64,000 bases of DNA, taken from the NCBI GenBank assembly GCA_026122225.1, contig JANEZZ010001477.1:868001-932000 (forward strand). The letters run 5' to 3'. The notes beneath the pieces are model-generated. The model was not told the DNA's origin and did no database searches. It saw only the letters and a program-made list of their open reading frames with translations. Source of the DNA: Heloderma charlesbogerti (Eukaryota > Chordata > Lepidosauria > Squamata > Helodermatidae). The translations under genes were made by a program, and so were the position numbers. This document shows, piece after piece, positions 54,771 through 64,000 of this stretch (the first letter of the stretch is position 1; each line of letters begins with the position of its first letter).

Positions 54771-55081
54771 AAGCAGGAGCGTTGCTAGGCTCTTCAAAGA
54801 TCTGGGGCACGGGCCCATAACACAAATTTGCGCGCATCCAAGTCTAAGTGTGTGTGTGGTGTGGTGTGCTTGCGTGTGTGTATAAATTACATACATACAT
54901 ACATACATAAGAAGTGTGCACTGACCCCCCCCCCCACACTTCAACTCGGATCCCAATTCAGCATTTTGGAAAACATCCCGCATCTGCTCTGGCCCATTTG
55001 TAGTCAGACCATTCAACTCAACACCAAACCTGAGTCAAGGTTTGGAAAAATGAGTCTTTATGCTTCCTGCTGTCTACCATG

Positions 55082-55897
55082 TAGGGGTGTATGAAATCCC
55101 GCTTACCTGGCTCCACCGGGTTCCGCAGGTGGGGAGAGGTGATCCGTTCCTCCCCCCAGAGTCCTCGACGGGGGGGGGAGGCGATCTGTTCCTCCCCCCT
55201 GGTATCCTGCCCGGCTGGCTCCGTTCCGTGGCCAGGCTGCGGAGCCGCCGGCCAGGCCAACCCACAGCGGGGCCTCCAGCTGCTGCCAGGCTGGTGCGGA
55301 CGCAAATGGTGTCCTGTGTAGGGGACGCCATTTGCGTCCCTATGCCGGCCTGTGATAGGCTATGTAAATATTTACGTAGCATATCACGAAAAAAAAAGAC
55401 AGCGAACGCAAATGGCGGTGGCTACGGTGGCCGCCATTTGCGTTCCCTTTTTTTCCCATCGTGATAGGCTACGTAAATATTTATGTAGCCTATTATGGCA
55501 AAACAGAGGGGCGCAAATGGCGGCCACTACGCCATTTGTGCCCCTCTGTTTTGCCATGATAGGCTACGTAAATATTTACGTAGCCTATCACGGCAGAAAA
55601 AAAAGGGAACGCAAATGGCGGCCACCGTAGCTGCCACCATTTGCGTTTGCTGTCTTTTTTTTTCGTAATAGGCTACGTAAGTATTTATGTAGCCTATCAC
55701 GGCTATATGGAAGAAGCAAATGGCGGCCACAGACGCGACCGCCATTCGCAATGCAGCGCAGACAGCAGCAGGTAGGTGCTCCGTTCTGGGCCCACTTCAC
55801 AGGGCGGGGGGCTTCATTCTGCCACGGATTTTGGGGGGCCGAATGCACTGGCATTCGGCCTCACCAAGATCCATGGCGGAATTCTCCACCATGCCTA
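55082..55897. mobile_element. Multi-hairpin non-autonomous hAT element, copy 1
   Basis: The 8 bp target duplication CTACCATG is exact (55074-55081, 55898-55905). Terminal repeats are TAGGGGTGTATGAAAT and, on the other strand, TAGGCATGGTGGAGAATTC. The first 230 bp are GC-rich. From 55298 to about 55760 alternate hairpins with CAAATGGCGG-type arms (five) and TACGTAAATATTTACGTA-type arms (55352-55387, 55461-55496, 55558-55592, 55665-55700). The linkers between hairpins are also inverted about position 55526. It has no transposase. Family naming is inference from the TSD length and Ac-like ends. Confidence 0.85.
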
Positions 55898-55905
55898 CTA
55901 CCATG

Positions 55906-56222
55906 GGAAATTAGAAAAAAACCTGTAACTTTTTTCCCTTGGTCAAAACAGGATGATAATTTCTGGCATAGTAGCCCCCTTGAAGGAAATTACACCTGCC
56001 CAACGTCAGAGAAATAGGTGCAGGGTTTATATTTTGTTTTTCTTTTAAAGGGAACTGCCAATAACATTTTTATTCCTTGTAAGAATTGGATACAAATTTC
56101 AGGATTCATTGCCCCATCAGAGGAGATCACCTCTGCCAAATATCAGAATGATAGCCACAAGGGTTTTTGTGCAAGGGTGGCCTTGACATTTTGAGGTCTC
56201 CAAAAGAGTACATACTTATCTC
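55906..56222. repeat. Degenerate tandem repeat, about 137 bp period
   Basis: CACCTGCCCAACGTCAGAGAAATAGGTGCAGGGTTT near 55993 and CACCTCTGCCAAATATCAGAATGATAGCCACAAGGGTTT near 56129 are two copies of one unit. The same unit type occurs at 57060-57330 and, inverted, at 59420-59710. Confidence 0.55.
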
Positions 56223-57052
56223 TAGGGATGTACGAAAGTCACTTACCTTTCCGCGGATTATGTTCATGGTGGGGGGAGAGGGGTTCCGTCCCTCCCCCTG
56301 GAGTCCTCGACGGGGGGGAAGGCGATCCGTTCCTCCCCCCCGGAATCCTTGAAAGCCGCCTGTGCTCCGCGGCGGCTCTGCGGAGCAGCCGGCCAGGCCC
56401 AGGCCAGGGCCAACTGCAGCCAGATTTCCGGCCGCGGAGGGCTCTGGGTAAGGGGGGGGGGAAACACATACGCAAATGGCAGCGGCTACGGCCACCACCA
56501 TTTGCGTTCCTTATTTTTCACCGTCTTAGTCTACGTAAATATTTACGTAGACTAAGATGGCGAAAAATAAGGAACGGAAATGGCGGTGGCTGTAGCCGCC
56601 GCCATTTACGTACGTGTTTTTTGTGGGTTTTTTACCCAGATGTTTTAGGCTACGTAAAAACTTAGGTAGCCTATCACGTCTGGGTAAAAAAAAAAAAAAA
56701 GTGTATGCAAATGGCAGCAGCTGCAGCCGCCACCATTTGCATTCCTTATTTTTCTTCATCTTTTTTTTTTTTTTTTACAGAGACGTGATAGGCGACGTAA
56801 TTACGTAGCCTATCACGTCTCTGTAAAAAAAAGACAAGACTGCAAATGGCGGCAGTGGCGGCCAGTTGGAAGACCAGCAGCCGCCGCTGCTGCAGCCGCT
56901 GCTGCCAGGAACATCTGCCCCAGGTAAGTCTCGTCCGGGGGGATCCGTGGGGGGGGTGGGGGGGCAGGCCGTTCCGCCACAGATTTCGGGGGGCCAAATG
57001 CACTGGCATTTGGCCTCACCGAGATCCGTGGCGGAATTCTCTGACATCCCTA
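56223..57052. mobile_element. Multi-hairpin non-autonomous hAT element, copy 2
   Basis: Exact 8 bp duplication CTTATCTC (56215-56222, 57053-57060). Ends TAGGGATGTACGAAAG and, on the other strand, TAGGGATGTCAGAGAATTC. Perfect 32 bp palindrome at 56525-56556, near-perfect 48 bp palindrome at 56777-56824, a third TACGTA-type hairpin near 56650-56680, and CAAATGGC-type hairpins between them. Both ends carry a splice-donor-like CAGGTAAG sequence pointing outward. No coding capacity. Confidence 0.87.
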
Positions 57053-57059
57053 CTTATCT

Positions 57060-57335
57060 CCCCATGTTTCTTATGGATCATTGTTCTGAAAATTACAGAC
57101 AGCCTAGAGGTGTCCATAAGCAAGAAACTGACAAAGTTTCAGAAGGATAGGTGTAGCAGTTCATATAGAAGGGGAGTTCTCCAATTTGGGGGAGGGAGTG
57201 ATTTGCTTTCTCTTCCCTTCACCCCTTCCCCAATAGTTTTTGAGTAAATTTGTATGAAAATGCACAGGTCATTAGAGGTGTCCCCCAGGCAAGAAACCTG
57301 CAAAGTTTCTGAAGGATATACATGCATGCAAATTT
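57060..57335. repeat. Degenerate tandem repeat, 168 bp period
   Basis: TAGAGGTGTCC...CAAGAAAC...CAAAGTTTC.GAAGGATA occurs at 57105 and again at 57273. Confidence 0.6.
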
Positions 57336-57374
57336 AGAATTGCTAGAATTTATTTACATTTCACCAATGTTAGC

Positions 57375-57532
57375 AGCAGGGGAACATGGGTGGGAAGGTG
57401 CTATTGCACTCATGTCCTTCTTGTGGGTTTCCTGTGGGCATCTGGTTGTCCACTGTATGAACAGAATGCTGGACTAGATGGGCCTTGGTCTGATGTAGCA
57501 TGGCTCTTCTTATGTTCTTAAATATAGAGTGC
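57375..57532 (+). mobile_element. CR1 LINE 3' tail fragment
   Basis: TGCACTCATGTCCTTCTTGTGGG, GAATGCTGGACTAGATGGGCC and CTTCTTATGTTCTTA match the CR1 3' end at 19950-20066. Confidence 0.85.
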
Positions 57533-58200
57533 CTCTGAGCAGGTGCAGAATGCTTTTCTTTCACCACTGTTCACTTACATTCTCCCGCTACCAATTCTAT
57601 TCCCCTCCATGCAACCATCCCTCCTCATCCTACCATCCTCCAGCAACTCTTCATCAAAACAGATGTCTTGTTTTGTGTAACTCTCCTCTACCTCCTCCCT
57701 GTTATGCACAAGCGCTCATTGTATCTTCCTCCCCATAACTTTATTTGTGCTAAGACTTCACCAGGATTCAGCCAATGAGTCTGTTTTCAAAACTAGGGCT
57801 AAGTTATGGAGAAACTCTGAGCATGTACTAGGTGCCTTTCCCTCACCACTGAAACTAGAGTTCATGCACCCGCCCATGACAGAACATGCATAGGGCTGAG
57901 CAGAAAGGGTAGCCAGTTCATTAGACAGAATTGGGTAGGCACTGTATTAAGTTTGCAGCACCATGCACATATTTCAGGACTTATTTCTGAGTAAACATGC
58001 AGAACATCAGTGTGCAAACCTCCCTGCAAAAGTAACTTGTGCTGGAATCCTATGCACGCTTTCCTGAAGGTAAGCCTCATAAACATAATGGGACTTCTCA
58101 GTAGTCATACATAGGATTGCATAAATTAGCAATATTTATCTCCCTTCCACTTAACAAACAACCCAAAACCTCCTATTTTTAGTAAAGGTTTCTGTTTATA
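57533..58200. other. STAB1 intron 10, unrecognised
   Basis: No nameable repeat or exon. Confidence 0.4.
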
Positions 58201-58204
58201 GGCA

Positions 58205-58440
58205 CGTAGGAAGCTGCCTTATACTGAGTCAGACCCTGGGTCCATCTAGCCGAGTATGGTTAATATTGACTGGCAGCAGCAGCTCCCCAGAGTTTCAGGC
58301 AGGATTCTTTCCTAGCCCTCCCTGGGTTTAGAGGCTTCCCACCTTTTCCCTCCAAATGGAGACCAACTGATTCTCTAAGGCTAGAAACCTCTGGTAGGCA
58401 GCTCTCTTAAGTTTCCCTCATTAGGCTCAGGCAATTAGCA
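58205..58440 (-). mobile_element. tRNA-derived SINE relative, minus strand, decayed
   Basis: GGAAGCTGCCTTATACTGAGTCAGACCCTGGGTCCATCTAGCC and TGACTGGCAGCAGCAGCTCCCCAGAGTTTCAGGCAGG match 12547-12640. The tRNA-like head is lost. Confidence 0.55.
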
Positions 58441-59410
58441 TCTGTAAGTGTCATTAGGTTGAATGGAAATAAAGCCTTGGAAAAGAGCCCTATCATCTGT
58501 AGGTTGATTTTGGCTATTTGAGGATTTCAGAAGGCAGCAAGTGTGCTCCTGACAAAAACAGCCTCAGATTTGTTTCTCCAACTATATGAACCCACTTTTT
58601 TCACAGGCTTGAGTGAGGAGAAGGAGAAAAACAAACCCCTTGTCTGTTTGTATAAAGTCAAATACAGTTCAGAACTTTTCTTGCCCACTGAAGAGAATTC
58701 TCCTTAGGAATTCCCCAAGATATGCTCTGGGTGGAATAAAGAAGAGAAAAAAGACCGGGGGGGGGGGGGAGAAGAATGGTGATTGGAAATGCCAGGGCGT
58801 GGGGAGGGGGGAGAATTCCCTAAGCCAAGAGAGCTAGTATTTCAGAGGAATTTAGGAGGCTGTGGAGGGTTTGTAAGGATTGCATGTACTTAAATTAACT
58901 TTATGAGGTGAAGTGGCTGAGGGCTTTCTCTAGCTTTTTTTTTTTTTTTTAACTGTAGAACCTATTTAAAAGCCCCAGCAGTTTCTCCATCATGACACCA
59001 CATAGTCCTAACCCTCCCTTTAGAATAATTTGGGTCCTACAGCTATTTAGGAGAAATTAAAGTGGAGAGGGGGAGAGAAGTTTGTGGAGGCTGATTGGAT
59101 CCTTTGCTGTACTGAAGCTACTAAACTTCTGCAGAAGCCAAAGGTTCCAGTTTGGGGCAGTGAAATCACATGCTGTGTGAAATACCAGTATTTCATAGAG
59201 CTCTTTCTTCCCTTCCTTCTCCCTCTTGAGAATTTCATTGCAAGCAAGCTTCCAACAGTGGGCATATGAGAGCAGATAAAATAGGGGGAGAGAGGTTTTT
59301 TGCACCTCAAAAAACCCCTACACAGAGATTAGGGATAATGACCATCTAATGGTCACCTTAAACACCTTCTGATTAGGATCTCTAATCCCCTGTGTGGCTT
59401 GACAGTTTTT
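58441..59410. other. STAB1 intron 10, unrecognised
   Basis: Low-complexity G and T runs near 58757 and 58936; no exon. Confidence 0.4.
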
Positions 59411-59419
59411 ATTTTTTGT

Positions 59420-59715
59420 TTTAGTCTTTGAGAAAAGGAAACTGTACTCATGTCTAGCACAAAAGCCACTGGACCTAACTGTCTGAAATTTGGCAGGTTC
59501 AGTCAGCTCCATAGTGGCTGCCAGGTTGCCAAATTCCATGCATGTATGTGGAAGCACAAAAAAAAAAAAATAGCTCTTTGCTTTGATAGATTTTCTTGAA
59601 TAGCAAATTTTACCTGTGACTAGCATAAAAGCCACTCCACCTGACTGCCTGAAAATGGGCAGGTTCAATCAGCTCCATGGGGGCTACCAGGTCTCCAATT
59701 TTTATGTATCTATCT
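59420..59715. repeat. Degenerate tandem repeat, 166 bp period, inverted relative to 57060
   Basis: CTAGCACAAAAGCCACTGGACC at 59454 and CTAGCATAAAAGCCACTCCACC at 59620, each followed by TGTCTGAAATTTGGCAGGTTCAGTCAGCTCCAT or a close variant. The other strand has CTGCCAAATTTCAGA, the phrase of the repeats at 55995 and 56134. Confidence 0.65.
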
Positions 59716-59806
59716 TACAAACTAAAAAAGTTATAGCCGTTTCTGTTTTCCAATGCAAGTCAATGAAAAAATGTTTAAAAAATGGTAATTAGGATGGCTC
59801 AAGAGA

Positions 59807-62070
59807 CCATAGAATCAAAGAATAGTAGGGTTGGAAGGGGCCTATAAGGCCATCGAGTCCAACCCCCTGCTTATTGAAGGAATCCAGGTCAGAGCATCTC
59901 CGACAGATGGCTGTCCAGCCTCATCTTGAATGCCTCCAGTGTGGGAGAGCCCACCACCTCCCTAGCGAATTGGTCCCATTGTGGTATTGCTCTAACAGTC
60001 AGGACGTTTTTCATGATATTAATTAAGCTCTTTAATGAGCTTCCGTCGTGCATTAAAAACGTTGTTGTTCAGGCAGGCATTTGGGGTGGGTTAGGGTATT
60101 TTAGAAAATGTTTTTATTGTAGAATTTTATTGTTTTAAACTGTTTTTATTGTATGTTGTACATTGCCCAGAGTGGCTGGGTGACCAGCCAGATGGGCGAT
60201 TAATAAATTTAATAATAATAATAATAATAATAATATTCAGCTGGAACCTGGCTTCCTGTAACTTGAGCCCATTATTCCGTGTCCTGCACTCTGGGATGAT
60301 CGAGAAGAGATCCTGGCCTTCCTCTCTGTGGCAACCTTTCAAGTATTTGAAGAACGCTATGATACCTCCCCTCAGTCTTCTCTTCTCCAGGCTAAACATG
60401 CCCAGTTCTTTCAGTCTCTCTTCACAGGGCTTTGTTTCCAGTCCCCTGATCATCTTTGTTGCCCTCCTCTGAACCCTCTCCAGTTTGTCTGCATCCTTCT
60501 TAAAATGTGGTGCCCAGAACTGGACGCAGTACTCCAGATGAGGCCTAAGCAGTGCTGAGTAGAGGGGAACTAGTACTTCCCGGGATTTGGAAACTATGCT
60601 TCTATTAATGCAGCCCAAAAGAGCATTTGCCTTTTTTGCAGCCACATCACATTGTTGGCTCATGTTCAGCTTGTGATCGACAACAATTCCAAGATCCTTC
60701 TCGCTTGTAGTGTTGTTGAGCCACATATCCCCCATCTTGTAACTGTGCATTTGGTTTCTTTTTCCTAGGTGCAGAACGTAGCATTTATCCCTATTCAATG
60801 TCATTCTGTTGTTTTCTGCCTAGTGCTTCAGTCTATCAAGATCACTTTGAATTTTTGTTTCTGTCTTCCACAGTATTCGCTGTCCCACCCAATTTTGTGT
60901 CATCTGCAGATTTGATCAGTATTCCCTGCACCATCTCCCCCAAGTCATTAATAAAAATGTTGAAGAGCACTGGGCCCAGGACTGAGCCCTGCGGTACCCC
61001 GCTCGTTACCTCTCCCCAGTTTGAGAAGATCCCATTGATAAACACTCTTGGAGTCCAATTCTGTAGCCAACTGTGGATCCATCAGATCGTTGTTTCATCT
61101 AGCCCACTTTGAGGTAGTTTGTTCATCAGGATATCATGGGGCACTTTGTTGAAAGCTTTGCTGAAGTTAAGGTATATTATGTCCACAGCATTCCCACAGT
61201 CCACAAGGTAGGTGACCTAATCCAAATATGAGATCAGATTTGTCTGGCAGGATTTGTTCTTGACAAATCCATGTTGGCTTCAAGTAATCACTGCATTGTT
61301 TTCAAGGTGCTTCCAGATGGATTGCTTTATCATCTGCTCCAGAATTTCCCCAGGGATTGATGTCAGACTGACTGGTCTGTAGTTCCCAGGTTCCTCCTTT
61401 ATACCCTTTTTGAAGATAGGGACAACATTAGCCCTCCTCCAGTCATCTGGCACTTCACCTGTCCTCCATGATTTCTCAAAGAGAATAGACAGTGGTTCTG
61501 AGAGTTCTTCTGCCAGTTCCTTTATTACTCTAGTGTGCAGTTCATCTGGCCCTGGAGATTGAACTCATTCAAAGTAATTAGGTGTTCCTTGACCATACAC
61601 CTGTTGATCTCAAGCTGCAATCCTGCCCCTTCAGATTGTACTTCACCTTTGCCAGGGGGGTCATCTACCCTCTTTTGGGAGAAGACTGAGCCAAAGTAGG
61701 AATTGAGCACCTCTGCCTTTTCTTTGTCATCTGTTATCATTTTCCCTTCCTTATTTAATAGCTGAACCACCATTTCTTTCCTCTGTCTTTTACTATGCAC
61801 GTAGCTGAAGAAAGCCTTTTTGTTGCTTTTAGCATCTCTTGCTAACCTCAGCTCGTTCTCAGCTTTAGCCTTCCTGACGCCATCCCTGCAATTCTGTGCT
61901 ACCTGCGTGTACTTTTCCTTTGTTGCTTGGCCTTCCTTCCACTTCCTATATTTGTCTTTTTTTGTTTTCAGGTCATCTCTAAGCTTTTTGTGAAGCCACA
62001 TTGGCTTCTTCTGTTGTCTTCCACCTTTTCTTCTTGTTGGAATTGTTCTGGGGTACATCTCAAGAGATCC
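59807..62070 (-). mobile_element. CR1 LINE, 5'-truncated, antisense, with nested L2 tail
   Basis: 3' end at about 59807 (CATAGAATCAAAGAATAGTAGGG). The minus strand then gives the C-terminal reverse transcriptase frame (60804-60127, 225 codons, [20 protein letters not shown]), [20 protein letters not shown] (61045-60842) with [10 protein letters not shown] (F of FADD changed to S), and the endonuclease-reverse transcriptase linker (62058-61525). Several frameshifts. Ends near 62070 without endonuclease. Confidence 0.92.
60019..60234 (+). mobile_element. L2-type LINE 3' end inserted into CR1
   Basis: TTAATGAGCTTCCGTCGTGCATTAAAAACG through CCCAGAGTGGCTGGGTGACC to an (AAT)n tail equals 1715-1905. 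ATATT stands on both sides, a likely short target duplication. The CR1 text on the left (TTTTTCATG) resumes on the right (TTCAGCTGGAACC). Confidence 0.9.
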
Positions 62071-62186
62071 AGGTGGCCCTTTTCCTAACGATGCCCCTGA
62101 ATAGAAGTAATATAAATACTTAATATTGAAGATCTAGAAGCATGCTATTCAAGGTTCAGCCACTTCACTCTCAACTTCAGCTCTCA

Positions 62187-62553
62187 GAGCCTTTCTACAC
62201 AAGGCATTTACTGTGTGCTCATGATTCCTCGCTCATGGTAGTTTGCAGGTGCCATACACAGTGTCATCCTCCTCCAAGGTCTCTCCAATTCTTTGCAACC
62301 ATTGTAGCATTTTTTTTCCTAATGAGGGAAGTCTGGTATTTTATGTGAATGACAACATGAAACCCCGGGGTATATTTGCGCAGTGCCACTATACCACAGT
62401 ACCACCTAGTGGTTGAGTAATGGATCATATAGAAAGGGAGAGAAAGAAAAACCACAGACAAAAGCACAAAGAAGTTGATCTTAATCCTGCAAAGAATCTG
62501 GAAGCAGAAGTCTTGTAAAAGTGGCAGGTTAAAAGTCTCATGTAGAAAAGCCT
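62187..62553. mobile_element. MITE family B copy
   Basis: GAGCCTTTCTACACAAGGC and CATGTAGAAAAGCCTTGG ends; interior CACCTAGTGGTTGAGTAATGGATCATATAGAA matches 52975-53007. Confidence 0.7.
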
Positions 62554-62559
62554 TGGTTC

Positions 62560-63040
62560 ACCCAACTCGCACTCACGATCAGTTCAGTTTGGCTCTTCCC
62601 TGAACAGCAAACCTCTGCTCCCAAGGCACAGCAAGCAAGATGGTGCAGTTGCTGGGTCCTAGAAACTAGGCTGTGCCCCTCTTCCTCAATTAGCCTTGTT
62701 TATGACAGCTGTCTTTTTTGCCTGATCATACTGTGGGGGCAAGCTTAGAGCTCACCCTACAGGGATCCCTGAATTGGATCAGGGCCATGGAGTTTTGAGG
62801 GAGGCTTTTAATTCTTTCACCATGCATCATTTCCCCAATTTAATTCCCCTCCCCTAGCTCTGCACCCCACTGGGGAAAATATGCTAGTATCTGTGTGTTT
62901 CCCACAGTGGGGGAAATAGCAGCTGGTTGGGCCAGTGAATTTAATTTCCTATTTTAAGATTTGTTGATGTATCATTGTTATATTTTATAGTTGTTTCCTT
63001 TGTATTCCATATGGTGCCTTGTATGCTTCAGAGAAAACAA
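62560..63040. other. STAB1 intron 10, unrecognised
   Basis: No named repeat. Confidence 0.4.
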
Positions 63041-63046
63041 GTGTCT

Positions 63047-63292
63047 ATGGGAGCAATCCTCTGGCCGCTAGACAGGGTGTGTGTGTGGGGGGGCATAGGA
63101 TAGTTTGGATTCCTGGCTCCGAGGTCACAGTCAGCACTCCACTTCCGCCTCCACAGCTAGTGTGGAGGAGTGGGAAAATGCAGAGCGGAAGGAGCGAGGG
63201 GCAGAGATCATCTCTACCGCTCTTCCTGCTCTGCATTGGATAGCCATAAGTGAGTTTGGAGGCTTACAGTCATCCCGATAGGATTGTGCCCT
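63047..63292. mobile_element. Harbinger-like MITE
   Basis: GGGAGCAATCCTCTGGCCGC at the left and GATAGGATTGTGCCC at the right, followed by TAA. GC-rich interior with GCAGAGCGGAAG/CTTCCTGCTCTGC arms. Confidence 0.6.
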
Positions 63293-63594
63293 AAATGTCT
63301 AAAAAAAAAATTGAATCAGGAAAGTGGCATGGGGGAGAGACTTAACTTCCACACTTCCACGGTATAATTCAAAGCAGTGATGGGGCGGCCACTTTAAAGA
63401 AGAAGAAAAAAATAGAAACATGAGAAGGTCCACAGCCGGATCTCTCTTCCTGGTCCCCATAAAAACTTCAGCCATTTACCTCTGCCTGAAGACACAGACG
63501 ACAGAAGAAAGTTCAGAAAGTAATAAATCCAGTCTGATGTATCATTATCTGTGCTATGTAATATCTTTTTCTGGTGGGGGTTTTCTTTTAACAG

Positions 63595-63683
63595 ATTTGG
63601 GTTGTTCATTAATCTTGAACAAATATGGGCCTTTCACAGTGTTTTTGCCATTTCTTCCCTATTTGGATACACCTGACTTCAAT
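63595..63683 (+). CDS. STAB1: STAB1 exon 11: FAS1 domain 1, N-terminal part
   Basis: Acceptor TTCTTTTAACAG, donor TTCAAT|GTAAGT. Joined in phase 1 it reads DLGCSLILNKYGPFTVFLPF and LPYLDTPDFN. GPFTVFLP is the classic first FAS1 strand (human GPFTVLVPS), a fold used for adhesion and scavenger ligand binding. It ends in phase 0, after 417 codons of continuous STAB1 frame over exons 1-11. The FAS1 core and the rest of the gene lie to the right of the window. Confidence 0.93.
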
Positions 63684-64000
63684 GTAAGTAGTACCCATCT
63701 CTTTTGGTAACTTCCTGCTCCTGAAGTTTGTATTTAGGAGAGTTGATTCTCCTCCAGTGTATTAGACTATATGTGGTTATTTCTCAGGCAAGCCTATGAC
63801 TTGGGCTCGTCACTGGTTCTACATACTGTGACTCTTGTTATAAACAATTAAAGGGGCCCAAATAGCGGCTGTGTGTGCTAAAAGCACAAATCCCCTTTCC
63901 TTTAAAAGAAAAAGGAAGAATTACTGTCTGGCGTTGATAGCATTGCTATAGTAAGTATGAGTTATAGCAAACATTAAACAGTGTTAACATTAACTGGTAT
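63684..64000 (+). other. STAB1 intron 11, start
   Basis: Intron sequence after the donor GTAAGTAG; nothing recognised before the window ends. Confidence 0.7.

Noticed and set aside
55018..55464. Overlapping frames of 95-134 codons in the GC-rich transposon end
   Set aside because: Long frames arise from low stop-codon density in GC-rich DNA; both strands give equally long frames with no domain.
55298..55760. CRISPR array
   Set aside because: The repeats are palindromic, unequal, spaced by mirrored linkers rather than unique spacers, and lie inside a transposon with target duplications in a vertebrate intron.
22813..63683. STAB2 as the identity of the second gene
   Set aside because: Stabilin-2 shares the domain plan, but the neighbouring NISCH and phrases such as [10 protein letters not shown] and the exon 8 NGGCPENSTFC pattern favour STAB1.

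Overview
The window is vertebrate nuclear DNA, and the repeat content points to a squamate reptile (lizard or snake). It holds Bov-B (RTE) LINE copies, a tRNA-derived SINE whose tail shares 15 bases with the Bov-B tail (the Sauria SINE arrangement), CR1 and L2-type LINEs, MIR-like SINEs, a 5S-rRNA-like SINE fragment and many short palindromic DNA transposons. The species cannot be told from the sequence.

Two host genes lie head-to-tail on the plus strand, both split by GT-AG introns with consistent reading phases. Positions 2673-9392 carry the last three coding exons of NISCH (nischarin); upstream exons lie left of the window, and the 3' UTR runs to a polyadenylation signal at 10154. From 22813 to the right edge lie the first eleven coding exons of STAB1 (stabilin-1), which join without a break into 417 codons: signal peptide, a cysteine-rich N-terminal module, EGF-like repeats and the start of the first fasciclin (FAS1) domain. 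The gene continues beyond the window. NISCH followed by STAB1 is the order on human 3p21, which supports STAB1 rather than its paralogue STAB2.

Layout: 1-1915 L2-type LINE with a long intact reading frame, in a NISCH intron; 2673-10180 NISCH 3' end with old L2, MIR and DNA-element relics in its introns; 10180-22812 the intergenic interval, dominated by a 4.4 kb CR1 inserted antisense into an older sense CR1 (15127-20066), then another CR1 relic split by a Sauria-type SINE and a Harbinger-like palindrome, then two small hAT elements sharing a junction; 22813-64000 STAB1 with L1, L2, CR1, Bov-B, SINE and hAT/Harbinger insertions in its introns.

The least ordinary DNA is in STAB1 intron 10. Two roughly 820 bp elements (55082-55897 and 56223-57052) each have exact 8 bp target-site duplications and Ac-like terminal repeats (TAGGGATGT). 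Their cores are alternating hairpins of two kinds: one with CAAATGGCGG arms, one with a TACGTAAATATTTACGTA centre. They are best read as non-autonomous hAT elements of an unusual multi-hairpin type. They sit in a degenerate tandem-repeat background of about 137-168 bp period. No CRISPR array, operon or functional RNA gene was found; the genes behave as ordinary vertebrate genes.
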